A DNA stretch of 64,000 bases from Elmis aenea (lineage: Eukaryota; Arthropoda; Insecta; Coleoptera; Elmidae), in NCBI GenBank assembly GCA_947652605.1, contig OX393581.1, forward strand, positions 11,040,640 to 11,104,639, written 5' to 3'. Positions 34,069 to 45,479 of this stretch are shown piece by piece. A model generated the notes under the pieces. It had not been told where the DNA came from, made no database searches, and saw only the letters and a list, made by a program, of their open reading frames with translations. How positions within the stretch are numbered: the first letter of the stretch is position 1; each line of letters starts with the position of its first letter. A program made the translations under genes and the position numbers.

Positions 34069-34599
34069 TTATTTGTTTGTAGGTAGTTCTGTATTTATTA
34101 CTTGAAAGTCAAAAAGTAGTTATGATCTTGGTTAAAAAATATTTCAATTATTAATTTACTAGCTGAGTCTCGTGAATCCTAGGGGCTTATGAACAATTGC
34201 GTGACGGTTTTTCGAAATAATTTTAACGATCCAACCCATTTTCGATAATGAATTAACACCATCTTGGCTATTTTAGTGTACTTCACTTATTTTCGCGTAG
34301 AAACACGAACGTTATGTTCACAAATATCAAATATAACTCTGTAAAGATCAGTAATAGATGGCCAGGAAAAAGTTTTTTTTAATCAAATAATTCGCCCCAT
34401 AACGTATCCCTTAGATATTAATAGTCTGGGTAAATACCAGGGTTGGGCAAAATTTGATTTTTATTTAAAAAATCAAAAATCATTGATTTAAATTTAAAAA
34501 ATTTAAAAAAAAAAAAATTCTTGATTTTTTTAAAGAAACTTGACTATTTTTCCTTTTTAAACTAATTTATTTATTATTCACACTGCATTATATCTTCTA
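34069..34599. other. Intergenic, low-complexity patch
   Basis: CAGGGTTGGGCAAAATTTGA at 34438 is followed by about 90 bp of AAATC/GATTT-rich low-complexity sequence. This resembles one end of a hAT-type MITE, but no matching second end or 8-bp duplication was found. Confidence 0.35.
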
Positions 34600-35250
34600 T
34601 ACAGCGTCATTCAAAACGGATCAACAAATGAAAAAGTTTATTACTAAACATTTCTCAGAAACTTTTATTCCTGATAAAATTATAAGATGAAAAAAATGTC
34701 ACAAAACTGTATACAATGCCAGATTTTAACGATTTCAGAAACATTCACAAGAGTGGCCTTATTTTAAGAGTTGCATAAAAAACTTCATCGTGAAAGATTG
34801 TTTAGAATTCAAAAATACGACCAAAGGTGAAATATGACGTTAAAACTTTGATTTTTATTTTTGAAGTCATTTTAACATCCAAAAAGTCTGCCACAAATGG
34901 AAAAGTTTTTTATTATCGATTTCTCGTAAAATTTTATTCTTGGGAAAAGTTGGTGCATGGTCTAAAACTAATTTTAAGTTTAAAACAGTTCAATAAACCT
35001 TCATATAACACTAGATTTGCCCTTATTTTTTTTAAATAATTAAAAAAGTTAAGGAAATGTTTAGAATTTAAAAATTTTAATCAATTTAAAATATCATTTT
35101 CGCTTGACTATACTTTTGCGAATATTTTTTAAATCGTTAAAATCTAGTGTCATACAAAGTTAGTTTTATGTCATGCATCAACTTTTATCAAGAATAAAAT
35201 CGATAATAAAAAACTTTTTCAATTTTTGCAGACTTTTTGAATAAGGCTGT
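34600..35250. repeat. Decayed inverted/direct repeat cluster
   Basis: 34875-35000 (AAAAAGTCTGCCACAAATGG … GGAAAAGTTGGTGCATG) pairs with the inverse of 35170-35245 (CATGCATCAACTTTTATCAA … TTTGCAGACTTTTT). A weaker third copy lies at 34618-34740. This looks like an old foldback element with unclear ends. The frame at 34827-35039 is a by-product. Confidence 0.55.
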
Positions 35251-35407
35251 AGATCTATAAGAAGGCAATGGGCAATATTTTCGGCATATTTTACTAGCGG
35301 TTGTTTAAGCGGGTGGAAGTAAAACGTGCATTTAATTTATATGTGATGTGTGGTGTGACGATTTAAATCATGCTTTAAATTAGGCCAACCGTGATAAATA
35401 CTATACA

Positions 35408-35620
35408 GGCTCCCCCAGAGAGACGCGTTATACCGCTCGGTACGATACAATCGGTATGGGGATTACCCTTACAAGATTACCTAAAAAGAATCAAACTTAT
35501 TTCGGTCATTGCTAAACAGGTATATCGCGCTCATCATTGGTGTGGGCGCTTCCATGTGCCGCAATCTTATTAAGATATCGTACCGAATCGTACCGTACCG
35601 CCGTACTATCTGGGGGAGCC
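35408..35620. mobile_element. 213-bp MITE with GGCTCCCCCAGA ends
   Basis: GGCTCCCCCAGA at 35408-35419 is the exact inverse of TCTGGGGGAGCC at 35609-35620. GGTACGATAC-type and GTACCGTACCG-type motifs lie inside both ends. I could not identify a clean target duplication, so the superfamily is unassigned. The short frame across it has no meaning as a protein. Confidence 0.75.
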
Positions 35621-36520
35621 TTTAGCCTAGTCAATTGGATATTAAATAATACTTAAAACTATTTGCATAGTAAAAATTAATTTTTCCGAAATAACTATTT
35701 GCCTGCGACATACACATTATTATGTACAGAATTTTAGGTGATATTCAATAAAGAATAAAGTAAGATTTTTTCTACAAACACAAAATTATAGGTATGTGAC
35801 ATGCAACTGAATCACCCAGTATTAAAAATTAATGTAAAAGCATGAACTCTGTTTTTCTCTAAACTGCAAAGTAAACTCATGTACGAAACCGCATCTAGTT
35901 GCAAGGGGTTGCACGTATAAATTTTTAAAAAATTGCAGAAAAGTAATAAGGGAAAATCTCAACAGAAGCAACGAACCTAACTTCAAAGTTTTATTGTTAC
36001 ACCGCATAGTCATGCACCTTTTATATAGCAACAGCTAAAATATTCGCTGCACTCCCATGTGAACCGACTTCCGGTAACCGATAAAATCGCTTCCAAATTA
36101 TACCGCCTTCATTGACTAATTTAATATCTTATAATAATAAAGAACCGTAGTTTGTTTTACAGTTGGGTTGTAAACACGTACGGGGCTAAGGGATATCGTA
36201 AAAGAAAACAACGAAGGTACGCAAAGAAAACAGACCAACGATAACAAACATCTGATTCGAATAAAACTGGCGGAAACCGGGGTTTTGGCGAGTACAAATG
36301 TGTTGGAATTTGACAAATAGACGAATAAAATGCGCAAAACAGGTCAAACAGACACGAATTTTTAATAAAATTAAAAGAAATTAACAATTTGCAATATCCA
36401 AACTAAACTTTTACACGGGGTTTAAACGTTGCTCGAACTTATCCAGTTTTTGAAGAAACTGCAAACAATTAATGATAAAATTAATACTAATGTGGCTGTG
36501 GTCTATAAATCTATACTATA
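35621..36520. other. Intergenic, nothing recognised
   Basis: AT-rich DNA, no supportable gene. A minus-strand frame at 36116-36337 is featureless. Confidence 0.35.
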
Positions 36521-37200
36521 CAGGGTATACCAGAATACATTTCCAGCATGGGGATCTCGGTTATTATAAGAGATACAGGTTTAAATTAGATGAATTATTC
36601 CTTAGTGTGAGAGGAGCCACAATCAATTTTTAAAAGTACTGAATTCCTGGTGCTTCAGATGTTATAGCAAAAAAATACTAAAATGTTGAAATTCCCTTAC
36701 CCCTTAGATATAACTGTTTTGTCTTAATCATTAAATCAATTTTGTTTGTACCTGCTGAAGTACTTTTTTGTGTAGGATGTAACTATTATCTTAGATTTTT
36801 TAAATGACTTTTCATTTTTGAGATATTACCCCTAACTTCATTTTTTCGTATGTACGTTCAAGTTGGCTTTGAAATAGTTCGATGTGCTTTTTCTCCTCTT
36901 TCTAAAGGTATTTTATATGTCATATCTATTTTTATAAATAACTCAGGAACTCAAGAAAAACCGAAGGTACAGACAAAATTGATTTAATGATTAAGACTAA
37001 ACAGTTATGAGAGAAAAAAGAAATTCAACATTTTCTTATTTTTTTTTTGCTATAACATCTGAAGTACGAAGAATTTTGTAGTTTTCAAAATTGATTTTGG
37101 CTCCTCTCATACTAAGGAATAATTCATCCAATTTAAACAAACCTGTAACTCTTATAATAAGCGAGATCCCCATGTTGGAAATGTAATCTGGGACACCCTG
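36521..37200. mobile_element. 680-bp foldback element (CAGGGTATACC end)
   Basis: The left arm CATGGGGATCTCGGTTATTA, then CAGGTTTAAATTAGATGAAT, is the inverse of the right arm ATTCATCCAATTTAAACAAACC, then AATAAGCGAGATCCCCATG. Inner blocks (GAGGAGCC, CTTCAGATGTTATAGC) also pair. TA flanks at 36519-36520 and 37201-37202. Non-coding. It shares the GGGATCTCGCTTATTATAA-like subterminal motif with the element at 43192. Confidence 0.88.
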
Positions 37201-37405
37201 TATAGTCTATTATTTTCCTCAACTGTCATGAATTTGAAAATCGTAATTTAAATTATTTGAGGGCTCATTTTTATAGGTAATAAATAATGTGTTTAAAGTT
37301 TTAAGTCATTTGCAATTGTTAACTTACGATTTTTTTAATCAAAAAGTGTAAACTTAATTTGTAATTTGGTTTTAAGGAGTAGTAATAATAGTTATGACAT
37401 AAATA

Positions 37406-40228
37406 ATGTTTAGAATCAGAAATGATTTTTTAAATCTCTTCAAAGGGCATATATTAATACATAGTGGAGTAAAAGAAACGGAATTTGCTAAAGCTGGGGT
37501 AGCCTGCGTAGTAAGTAAACAATGGAGTGAAAAAGTTAAAAAATGGAAAGGGATATCAGAAAGAGTATTGATGGTAGAACTACAAATTACAAATAAAGAA
37601 TTGATAGGGGTGGTAGTGGCATATGGACCGAATGAGAATGCGGCAGAAGAGGATAAAGATATATTTTATAGACAACTACAAGAAACAGTGGATGAAATAC
37701 GAGGGAGAACAATCATAGTAGGAGATTTTAATGGAAGAGTGGGTAATGATGTCAAAAAGTATGGCACAGTGCTGGGAAGATATGGGGAAGACGTACTAAA
37801 TAACAATGGAAGGAGATTAATAGAATTTTGCTTTGAAAACAATATGACAATAATAAACAGCAGATTCAAACACAAAAATATCCATAAATACACAAGAGAG
37901 GTAAAAAGTAGGGATGAAAAGTCAATAATAGATTATATTATTGTAGAGGACACAGAAAGGAGCAAAGTCATAAACGCTAGAGTATACCGAGGGGCAGAAA
38001 TAGGCAGTGATCATTATCTACTTATGGCAACATTACAAATAGGACAAAATGATCCAGAACGAATAAAACAAGATGAAAAGAAAAATATAATAAAAATAAA
38101 AGCATATAAACTAAAAGAGAAGGATGTACAACAAAATTTTCGAGATTATATAAAAACTGAGAAGCAAAAGAGCGAAGGGGACGAACAAGGAAAGGATTTG
38201 GAGCATTTATGGACAGATTTCAAAAGAATTATTCTCAAGTCTGCCGAAAGGGCATGTGGGACAATGAAACAGGGTAATAGTAATAATAGGAAACAAACGG
38301 CCTGGTGGACCGAAGAAGTCAAAAGAGAAGTGAAGGAAAAGAAAAGACTATGGAAAAAATACCTGACAACAAGCAAACCAACAGATTACGAAAAATATAA
38401 ACAACAAAGAGAAAAGGCGAAACGGACTGTGCTAGAAGCAAAAGCAAAGACTTGGGAGGACTTTGGGAAAAGAATGGAAGAACATTATGCGAGCAATCAA
38501 AAGCTCTTCTACAAGGTATTAAAAAACCTAAAACAAGATAAAAACCATACATTAAAGCAAATAATGGATAAACAGGGAAAAATACTGACAACAGAAAAAG
38601 AAATTATCGAAAGATGGGGTAATTATTTTAAGGAGTTATTGGAAAGTGATAACACAATGAATGACGAGGAAGAAGAACAAGGACAGGAGGAATACGAAAC
38701 AATTGAACAAGAATATGAACAAGAAATAACCGAAGATGAGTTGGATAGAGCGATTCATAAAATGAAAATTGGAAAAGCAGCAGGGCATGATGGCGTTTTA
38801 CCTGAAATGATTAAGTACATGGGAGTAGAGGGTAAGAAAATGCTGTTAAGAATAGTAAATAAAGCTTGGCAGAAAAAAGATATTCCAAAGGACTGGGAGG
38901 TATCTGTTATATTACCGATATTCAAGACTGGCGACAGCAAAAATTGCGAAAACTATAGAGGCATATCTCTACTTAGTGTAGTAGAAAAATTATATGAAAG
39001 AATATTGGAGGAGAGATTAAGAAAACATTTCGAAAGTAATTTGGAAGAGGCGCAATGCGGATTTAGACCGGGTAGAAGCACGCAAGATCTAATTTTTACG
39101 CTAAGACAGTTAAGTGAAAAATCAATGGAACATTCAAAGATGGTGTATTTGTGCTTTATCGATCTTTCTAAAGCCTTCGATAGAGTGCCAAGGGAAAAGA
39201 TCTGGAAGATATTGAAACAAAGTAGAGTTCGAGAAGGATTATTAAACGCCATCAAGAGTTTATATAAGAGCAGTAGAAATTATGTGCGAACCCACAACAG
39301 CAGTTCCCAGGAATTTATAACAACAGTGGGAGTAAGACAAGGAGGCACATTAAGTCCTCTGCTCTTTATAATTCTTATGGATAAAATTATTAAAGAATGT
39401 AAGCAAAACACAAAGAAAGCCTACTGGGGTTGGAATAAACTAAAACCAATATCCTTAACAGAATTAGCCTTTGCAGATGATGTGGTGTTATTAGCTAAAA
39501 GCGAAAAGGACTTGCAATTTAATCTAGGCGTATGGGCAGATACATTAAGCAGATATAATATGAATATTAATATAACAAAGACAAAGGTTATGGTTATAGC
39601 GAAAAATCATGAACCAGCTACAATAATGCTAGACCAAAAAAAGATAGAACAGGTAGCAAGCTTTAAATATTTAGGAACAATAATTGCAGAAAATGGTAAA
39701 TTGGAGGAAGATCTGAATAACAGAATAGCGGCAGCGACGAAATTTTACTACGCCACACATAAATGTTTGATAAGTAAGAAGGAAATATCAAAAGAGACGA
39801 AGACGCGAGTTTTTAATGCAGTGTACGTACCCATCCTCACGTACAGTTCAGAAACTTGGACACTAACTCAAAAACAAAAACAAAGAATACAGGTACAGGA
39901 AATGAGATTTTTGAGAAGAATAGAGGGTTGTAGACTGATCGATAAAATCAGTAACGAAAAAATCCGAAATAAACTTGGAGTAACAGATATTAAGAAAAAG
40001 ATGGAGACGAATCAATTACGATGGCTGGGGCATTTACTACGCATGCCAGAAAGTAGATACGCGAAAATAGGATGGAAAATGCAGATAGAGGGAAAAAGAG
40101 CTAGAGGAAGGCCAAGAATAAAATGGGAAAAAGAAGTGAGGAAGAGACTAGAAGGAAAAGGAGTCAGCTGGAAAGATGTGCCACAATTAGCCAACGATAG
40201 GAAGGAGTGGAGAAAGATAATACAGTAA
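37406..40228 (+). CDS. RTE-like LINE ORF2: endonuclease and reverse transcriptase, N-terminally truncated
   Basis: A 940-residue uninterrupted frame. An AP-type endonuclease occupies roughly residues 13-210, with VGDFNGRVG near 106, SIIDYIIVE and GSDHYLL near 200. The first ~60 residues of the domain, with its early catalytic positions, are missing. The RT spans about 440-720 with VILPIFKTGD, NYRGISLLS, QCGFRPGRST, CFIDLSKAFDRV, VRQGGTLSPLLF and LAFADDVVLL near 688. The C-terminus has the ARGRPRIKWEKEV box. The first ~12 residues (MFRIRNDFLNLF) probably come from sequence outside the element. The frame is intact through RT, but loss of the endonuclease start makes autonomous insertion unlikely. 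RTE clade (CFDP2/BovB-like) is my assignment from motif wording. Confidence 0.88.
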   Translation: MFRIRNDFLNLFKGHILIHSGVKETEFAKAGVACVVSKQWSEKVKKWKGISERVLMVELQITNKELIGVVVAYGPNENAAEEDKDIFYRQLQETVDEIRGRTIIVGDFNGRVGNDVKKYGTVLGRYGEDVLNNNGRRLIEFCFENNMTIINSRFKHKNIHKYTREVKSRDEKSIIDYIIVEDTERSKVINARVYRGAEIGSDHYLLMATLQIGQNDPERIKQDEKKNIIKIKAYKLKEKDVQQNFRDYIKTEKQKSEGDEQGKDLEHLWTDFKRIILKSAERACGTMKQGNSNNRKQTAWWTEEVKREVKEKKRLWKKYLTTSKPTDYEKYKQQREKAKRTVLEAKAKTWEDFGKRMEEHYASNQKLFYKVLKNLKQDKNHTLKQIMDKQGKILTTEKEIIERWGNYFKELLESDNTMNDEEEEQGQEEYETIEQEYEQEITEDELDRAIHKMKIGKAAGHDGVLPEMIKYMGVEGKKMLLRIVNKAWQKKDIPKDWEVSVILPIFKTGDSKNCENYRGISLLSVVEKLYERILEERLRKHFESNLEEAQCGFRPGRSTQDLIFTLRQLSEKSMEHSKMVYLCFIDLSKAFDRVPREKIWKILKQSRVREGLLNAIKSLYKSSRNYVRTHNSSSQEFITTVGVRQGGTLSPLLFIILMDKIIKECKQNTKKAYWGWNKLKPISLTELAFADDVVLLAKSEKDLQFNLGVWADTLSRYNMNINITKTKVMVIAKNHEPATIMLDQKKIEQVASFKYLGTIIAENGKLEEDLNNRIAAATKFYYATHKCLISKKEISKETKTRVFNAVYVPILTYSSETWTLTQKQKQRIQVQEMRFLRRIEGCRLIDKISNEKIRNKLGVTDIKKKMETNQLRWLGHLLRMPESRYAKIGWKMQIEGKRARGRPRIKWEKEVRKRLEGKGVSWKDVPQLANDRKEWRKIIQ

Positions 40229-40292
40229 CAGAAAAGCAACCTCGACACCGAAAGGTACAAGAGGAAACGATTAAGAAGAAGAAAGAAGAAAG
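37442..40292 (+). mobile_element. 5'-truncated RTE-like LINE insertion
   Basis: Recognisable element sequence starts about 37442 (KGHILIHSG) and ends after a GAAGAAGAAAGAAGAAAG-type tail at about 40292. The 5' truncation, purine-rich tail and unbroken ORF point to a fairly recent insertion. I could not define the target duplication by eye. Confidence 0.75.
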
Positions 40293-42229
40293 TTTTTTTT
40301 AATATTTGCCTTAGAACGTTTTTTGTTTAAAGTTTAAAAGTTTTGTCATAAGCTTCATTGTTTGTAGATATTTTAAACAATATAAAAGCAATCAATAACT
40401 TATACTAAATCGCTCAGAAACCGTTTTAAAATATTTGTTATAGCTCTTCAAAAATTTAAAAATTTGGCAAAAAGTTTGCCCTAACCCTAGGATGTTTTTC
40501 CAAAATTTGTTTTTTTAACTGTTTGTAGAATAATTTAACAACGACTACCAATCTGTTAAGAAACCAATTTAAAATATTGTTAAAAGCTCTTTAAAGTTTG
40601 CCAAGTCTTTGTTGCATTATGCCATTTTTCATTAACATTTTTAAATCGAAATTTAAATTAGCCCATGCTTAATGTGTCTAAGGTTTTAAGCCATTTGCTG
40701 TAGTTAAACTATTTTCCTATTGTTTTTTATCAATCGGACTTAAGTCTGAACTTTTTCGGTCTATAGGACATGCTTCATGTTTTAAATACAATTTAATTAA
40801 ATACTGGAAAATGTAAAAATGTACCGAGTGTTGTATTTAAAAATAACAAACTTCAATAATGTTTCTCAAGAAATAAACACTCGGTATAATCGCAATTAAT
40901 TTATGTAGCTTATGAATGTAAGCAATTTTAATTTTAAAAACATTTTTTACCTACCTACATTTATAATTTACTGTAATGAACATTTTTGAATTGTCTATTG
41001 TAACGCTTTTTTTTGTTTCAGTATTACTATTAAAAACAGTATAGGAAACTGAAAAGCCGTACCTCATAATATTAAAAAAAAAAACCTAGAGCCAGAGAAC
41101 AAAGATCAACTAGATTACCCATAAACAGGTGATTAAACATTTCAGGACAAAAAATGTAATAGTTAATTGAACACTACCAGAGAAAAAAAAACCGTATTCA
41201 CTTGTAAAGAGTACATAAAAAAACGCGACAAATATAATTACTGAAAGTTTGGTTCACTTGGGTTTTCTATACAAAATGATTTAAAATCAACAAGATTTTC
41301 ATTTAAGACTTCATGGAAGTTTGCAATCATTTTTTAACAATTATATTTTTAGTTAAAAAAACTTATTTATTATTAAAAAATTTATAACTCAACCCCATTA
41401 AATAACGCGTTAAATGGTTTATAATCTCTAATTTTAATATTGAATTAATTGCCACGTTTATCTCAACGGCAAGTGGGACAAAATATCATTTAGTTCAACT
41501 ATGTTGAGATAAATGGAATGCAGCACAACTCGACACTTTAAACTGCTATTTTGCATTAAACCAAGTAATCTTATTGCGGTTCTTGTGTTAATAACACTGT
41601 ATATTGTTTTGCTCCCATAATCAAAGTGAATTTCCCTCTCAGTTCATAATGGGGCTCGATAGTCTAAACAGAGCAAGATAAATATCTACAGCATCCCTTG
41701 TATCAATCATCCCGGATTATATGGGGCTATATTCACTTATCAACGCTTGTATACTTTCCCTTCGTTGTATAACCTTGTAACGGTTATGATTTTGTGCAGA
41801 ATGCGGAAACTTGCGAATTATTTTTATATCTCTCAATAAACAATCCCTTTGGACTACAGATGAACTTACATTTTTTATGAGGGTAATTTTAACTTGTAGT
41901 AATGGGAGAAACGACAAGACAACCACTTTATGTTTAGGTCTAATAAGAAACTAGGGCCAATCATCTATATATCGTCAGTTCAACTTCTCTATTTCCGAAG
42001 GATAATATTGCTAAAGAATTAAACGTCTCGTGAGACATTGTACACCTTAGGTATGTTTTAAATAATTTTAATTCCTAGACGAGTGTTCTGCACTGGCCAC
42101 AGTTAACGGAAGTGTTAAATAAATTATTAATGCAATGTAAATGTTGGAGAAAATTTCATAATAAATATGTTATAGGATAAATCTAAGCAGATTAATGATG
42201 TGATTTTCAATGAAGAGATCTATTCTTAC
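40293..42229. other. Intergenic, small inverted repeat only
   Basis: No gene seen. TACCGAGTGTT at 40822-40832 is the inverse of AACACTCGGTA at 40876-40886, possibly a tiny MITE. The rest is AT-rich. Confidence 0.4.
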
Positions 42230-43129
42230 TTACTTATCCTCACCCTCATCCTACTATAGGTGTAGAGGTGACTATCTTTTTCCAATTACTTCTATTTATT
42301 GCCTCGCGTCTCGTTTCAGTACAGGTCAGTTTCGTTTCTTCAATTGGTCTGCCACTCCTGTATTTCATTATTTCCTGGGTCTACCTTTTCTTCTCTTGTC
42401 GGCTATCTCCTTTACCACTCTTTTCTCGTCCATTCTCAACAAATGTCCGAACCATCTTAATTGTAGTCGTTCTATTTTTTTCAATACACTTAACTTTCAA
42501 GTCTTTCCTTATTACATTAACTTTACATAGTCTTGTCATTCCTGCGATTTTTTTAAGTACTTTTATCTCACATACATTGAGTTTTTGAGTTATGACACAG
42601 GACTCGCTTCAATACATGAGTGAGTATAGATACCACTGATTCATAATTCGGATGTTTGTTCTTGTTGTTTTTTTTTTTTGTTGTAACAGGCTTATACAAG
42701 GTTCTATAAAGCGCCATGTTTTTTTGTAACCTGCTTCGTATCTCCTCCTCAAGTCTTTCATCTGGTCGCATATATGTTCCTAATGCCCGGTTTCTCCGAC
42801 ACATCTCAAGATCGAACTTATATAAGCCCGCCTTATATTTAAGACCGTCTCAAGATAAGAAATGCGTTGCACAGAAAACATATTCCGGAATCTGTTAGAC
42901 ATCTCAGCTAAGTTAGAACTCGGTTTGGCAACGTTGCAAGAAGTCGGCACATTTTAGCGGCAGATTGAAATGGCTAATTTTCATTGGCCATTTACATCAC
43001 AGCTGTTAAAACGGCTTCCTGTGACATCTTGTTGTTGCTATCAGCTGTTAGTCACATATAAAGTTACAGTTCGGTGTTTATTATTTTATTTTGTGTTGAA
43101 ATGGCGGGAAAAAAATAATAAATTATACC

Positions 43130-43177
43130 ATGGAGGAAAAACAATTATTAGTTAGCTTGGTGGAAGAAAATAAATAA
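43130..43177 (+). pseudogene. Possible MADF-like second Harbinger ORF start
   Basis: ATG at about 43130 gives MEEKQLLVSLVEENK then a stop. It resembles the start of MADF/Myb-like proteins that many Harbinger elements encode opposite the transposase (LIxLVxExxxLYD). The match is 15 residues, so the call is weak; orientation and position inside the element fit. Confidence 0.35.
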
Positions 43178-43191
43178 ATAGATTATGTATA

Positions 43192-44114
43192 CAGGGAGTT
43201 TGAAATTCGAGTTTATGCATGGGGTTCTCGCTTATTATAATAGCTAGAGTATAGGTTTAAATTTGGCAAAGTTGCTAAATTTGGTGCTCATTAATAATCC
43301 AAAGAGAAATTGGAAATATCTCAAACGGTGTCCGAGAAAATTAGGAAAAACTGGAAAATACGATTTTTGAAAATCGTTTATAACTCCTTTGGAGTATAAA
43401 ATATTTCAAATGTGTAAAAACATTGCCGAAGCAACTTTTTAAGCCGAATCGGATGGTAGTCACAAATTTTTCTTAGATCGATTCGTTTTTGTTTTATGAG
43501 AACCAACTTTGTTTTTGCTTATGGGCGCAAGTTTTGCTATTTACATTATCAAATAGCATTTATTTTTCTAAATCCATTGATGTATCATACATGGTATTTT
43601 ACTTATTCATTTATTGTCAAATTTCAAAAAATACGTTTCAAACAATAACCATTATAAATCAGGTTGGCCGGTCATTGTAGTTTATGTTGTTTCCATGACA
43701 ACCGATCAACAATCTAAAAGTTTTAAAGGCCTGTTAGTCGTAAAAATGAACTTTAATAACGAAGAAAAACGCGATATGCTGCCCATCAGAAAAAACAAAG
43801 TTGGTTGTCTAAAATAAAAACGAATCGATCTAGGAAAAATTTGTGACCACCATCCGATTTGGTTTAAAAAGTTGCTTGGGCAACTTTTTTACACATTTAA
43901 AATATTTCAAACTCCAAAGGAGTTATAAACGATTTTTAAAAATCGTATTTTCCAGTTTTTCCTAATTTTCTCGGATACTGTTTGAGATATTTCCAATTTC
44001 TCTTTGGATTATTAATGAGCACCGAATTTAGCAACTTTGCCAATTTTAAATCTATACTCTCGCCATTATAATACGCGAGATCCCCATGCTTAAACTCGAA
44101 TTTCAAACACCCTG
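43192..44114. mobile_element. 923-bp foldback element inside the Harbinger element
   Basis: The left end CAGGGAGTTTGAAATTCGAG is matched in inverse by the right end CTCGAATTTCAAACACCCTG. The arms pair through TGGGGTTCTCGCTTATTATA / TTATAATACGCGAGATCCCC, then the TTTCTCTTTGGATTATTAAT block and the AACGATTTT(T)AAAATCG block, with TA on each side. It separates the Harbinger transposase fragment from the rest of that element, so it came later. Confidence 0.9.
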
Positions 44115-44115
44115 T

Positions 44116-44308
44116 ATACTCCAATTGAGGCTCAATTTGATCTAAGATCACAATAACTGTCTCTTTTGTGAGGCGAAAACGCATAAAAAAAACGATCGTA
44201 TTCGAAATCCGTAAATGGATTTGCGCGAACAAATCGCCTTCGAGGAATTACAGGGTCGTACAAGTCATCATCTGCATCATCTATCATATTTATAAAGTCA
44301 ATGTCCAT
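44116..44308 (-). pseudogene. Harbinger transposase N-terminal fragment
   Basis: From ATG at 44308 the frame reads MDIDFINMIDDADDDLYDPV, then PRRRFVRANPF and FEYDRFF. A shift in a T-run leads to MRFRLTKETVIVILDQIEPQ, then LEY, where the foldback begins. The FRLTKETVxxILxxIEPQLEY block is a typical early segment of HARBI1-like transposases. Only about 65 codons remain. Confidence 0.75.
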
Positions 44309-44720
44309 ATTTAAACTTAAACCACAATTTAAACAAACACTTAACTACAAACAAAGCAAATACAAGATAATTTTAGGTTATGTACTCCAGCTCAAGTTCT
44401 AGTAAACAGCGACTCAAGATGTGAGCTCAGCTCAAGTCGAATATGTTCTTAAAATTGCTTGATGCAACACTTTATACCGTTAAGGCGAACTTAAGATTCA
44501 GCTAGATCTTAAGATGTGTCGGAGAAACCGGGCATAAGTACTTTAATCTGTTAGTTTCTTTTATTTCTTCTCCCCTTAGTTGTATATTTGTATACGTTCT
44601 ACCCTGTTTACAATTTCTATAATCTTTGTTTTCTTGGTGTTTATATTTAGCCCAAATTTTCTCATATTTATAGTCCATTTTTCCATTCTCTCCTGCAGGT
44701 CTTTTTTATTGGTTGCAAAT

Positions 44721-45479
44721 ACTTATACTTAATATAAAAAAACTTCATTTGTAAATTCTTTATGCTCGTTTAGAAGATCCAAAAGTTTTTCAAAAAATGT
44801 ATTTACATATTCTTTAGCAGTTAAGGAAAGACAATTTCTTTAGCCAAAAAATTAAATATTCAAGCATGTTATTAAAATACGTCAAAAATTATTGCCTAGT
44901 GTTATAAGTTATTACAATTAAAAAGTGTAACGTTTGGAAATGCAATCATTTCATCGCTATTTTTAAACACCTATTTAAGATTGCATTTTACCGTTTAATA
45001 AATTTCTAAATTGTGTAATTTAAAAAAATACATATTTTATTACAATATTTAAGCTTTAAAAAAGTACTTTATGTACATAGTTTTCCAATAAATAATATTA
45101 TTGCATGCACAGAACTTTCTCGGTGCAATTCACATTTTCCTTTTGCAGCAATAAATTTAAATAACAAGACTAATTATAATGCAAGCAGTTGCAATCCATA
45201 TATTGAATTCTGTAAGTGCAGTATCGTAATCAGATTCTGTTGCAATGCAATTATGGGAGTACAAAGGCAATTAAGTAAATCCAGTTACTAGTCCATGGCC
45301 CTACGACGTTTTAATAGAGTTGAAATAGGAATTAATAAATGAATAAAATGTCTTAATGAACCTGAGTTATCCATGACGCTGTGAAAAGGTTTTATTGCAA
45401 CTTTCCATATAATACGGAATTTTACGAGAAACGTTTCGGTTACTTGGTCTTTGGGTCAAGTTTAAAAAAAAAAAATTTT
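44721..45479. other. Intergenic, nothing recognised
   Basis: No supportable gene or repeat boundary. Confidence 0.35.

Larger units (their letters stand above)
42784..44534 (-). mobile_element. PIF/Harbinger element, 1751 bp, TAA duplication
   Basis: The left end TGCCCGGTTTCTCCGACACA is the exact inverse of the right end TGTGTCGGAGAAACCGGGCA. TAA flanks at 42781-42783 and 44535-44537. The flanks are two halves of one LINE, which confirms the boundaries. It holds a broken Harbinger transposase start near the right end and is itself interrupted by the 923-bp foldback at 43192-44114. Native size would be about 0.83 kb, so it is a deletion derivative. Confidence 0.92.
42230..44720 (-). pseudogene. 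RTE-like LINE C-terminal remnant split by Harbinger element
   Basis: The minus strand from 44720 to 44538 reads LQERMEKWTINMRKFGLNIN, TKKTKIIE, then a QLRGEEIKETNRLKYL-like block. After the insertion, 42780-42230 continues YMRPDERLEEEIRSRLQKN, LYRTLYK, then across frameshifts LQLRWFGHLLRM and a RREGRPR box. Joined, it is the thumb and C-terminal part of an RTE-like ORF2. Stops and shifts make it dead. The insertion occurred just after the conserved FKYLG-type motif. Confidence 0.8.

Noticed and set aside
34438..34530. hAT-type MITE from the CAGGGTTGGGCAA end
   Set aside because: No second end or 8-bp duplication found; kept only as a low-complexity patch.
42210..42588. Hydrophobic plus-strand frames as membrane proteins
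   Set aside because: They are antisense to an RTE-like LINE C-terminus on the minus strand.
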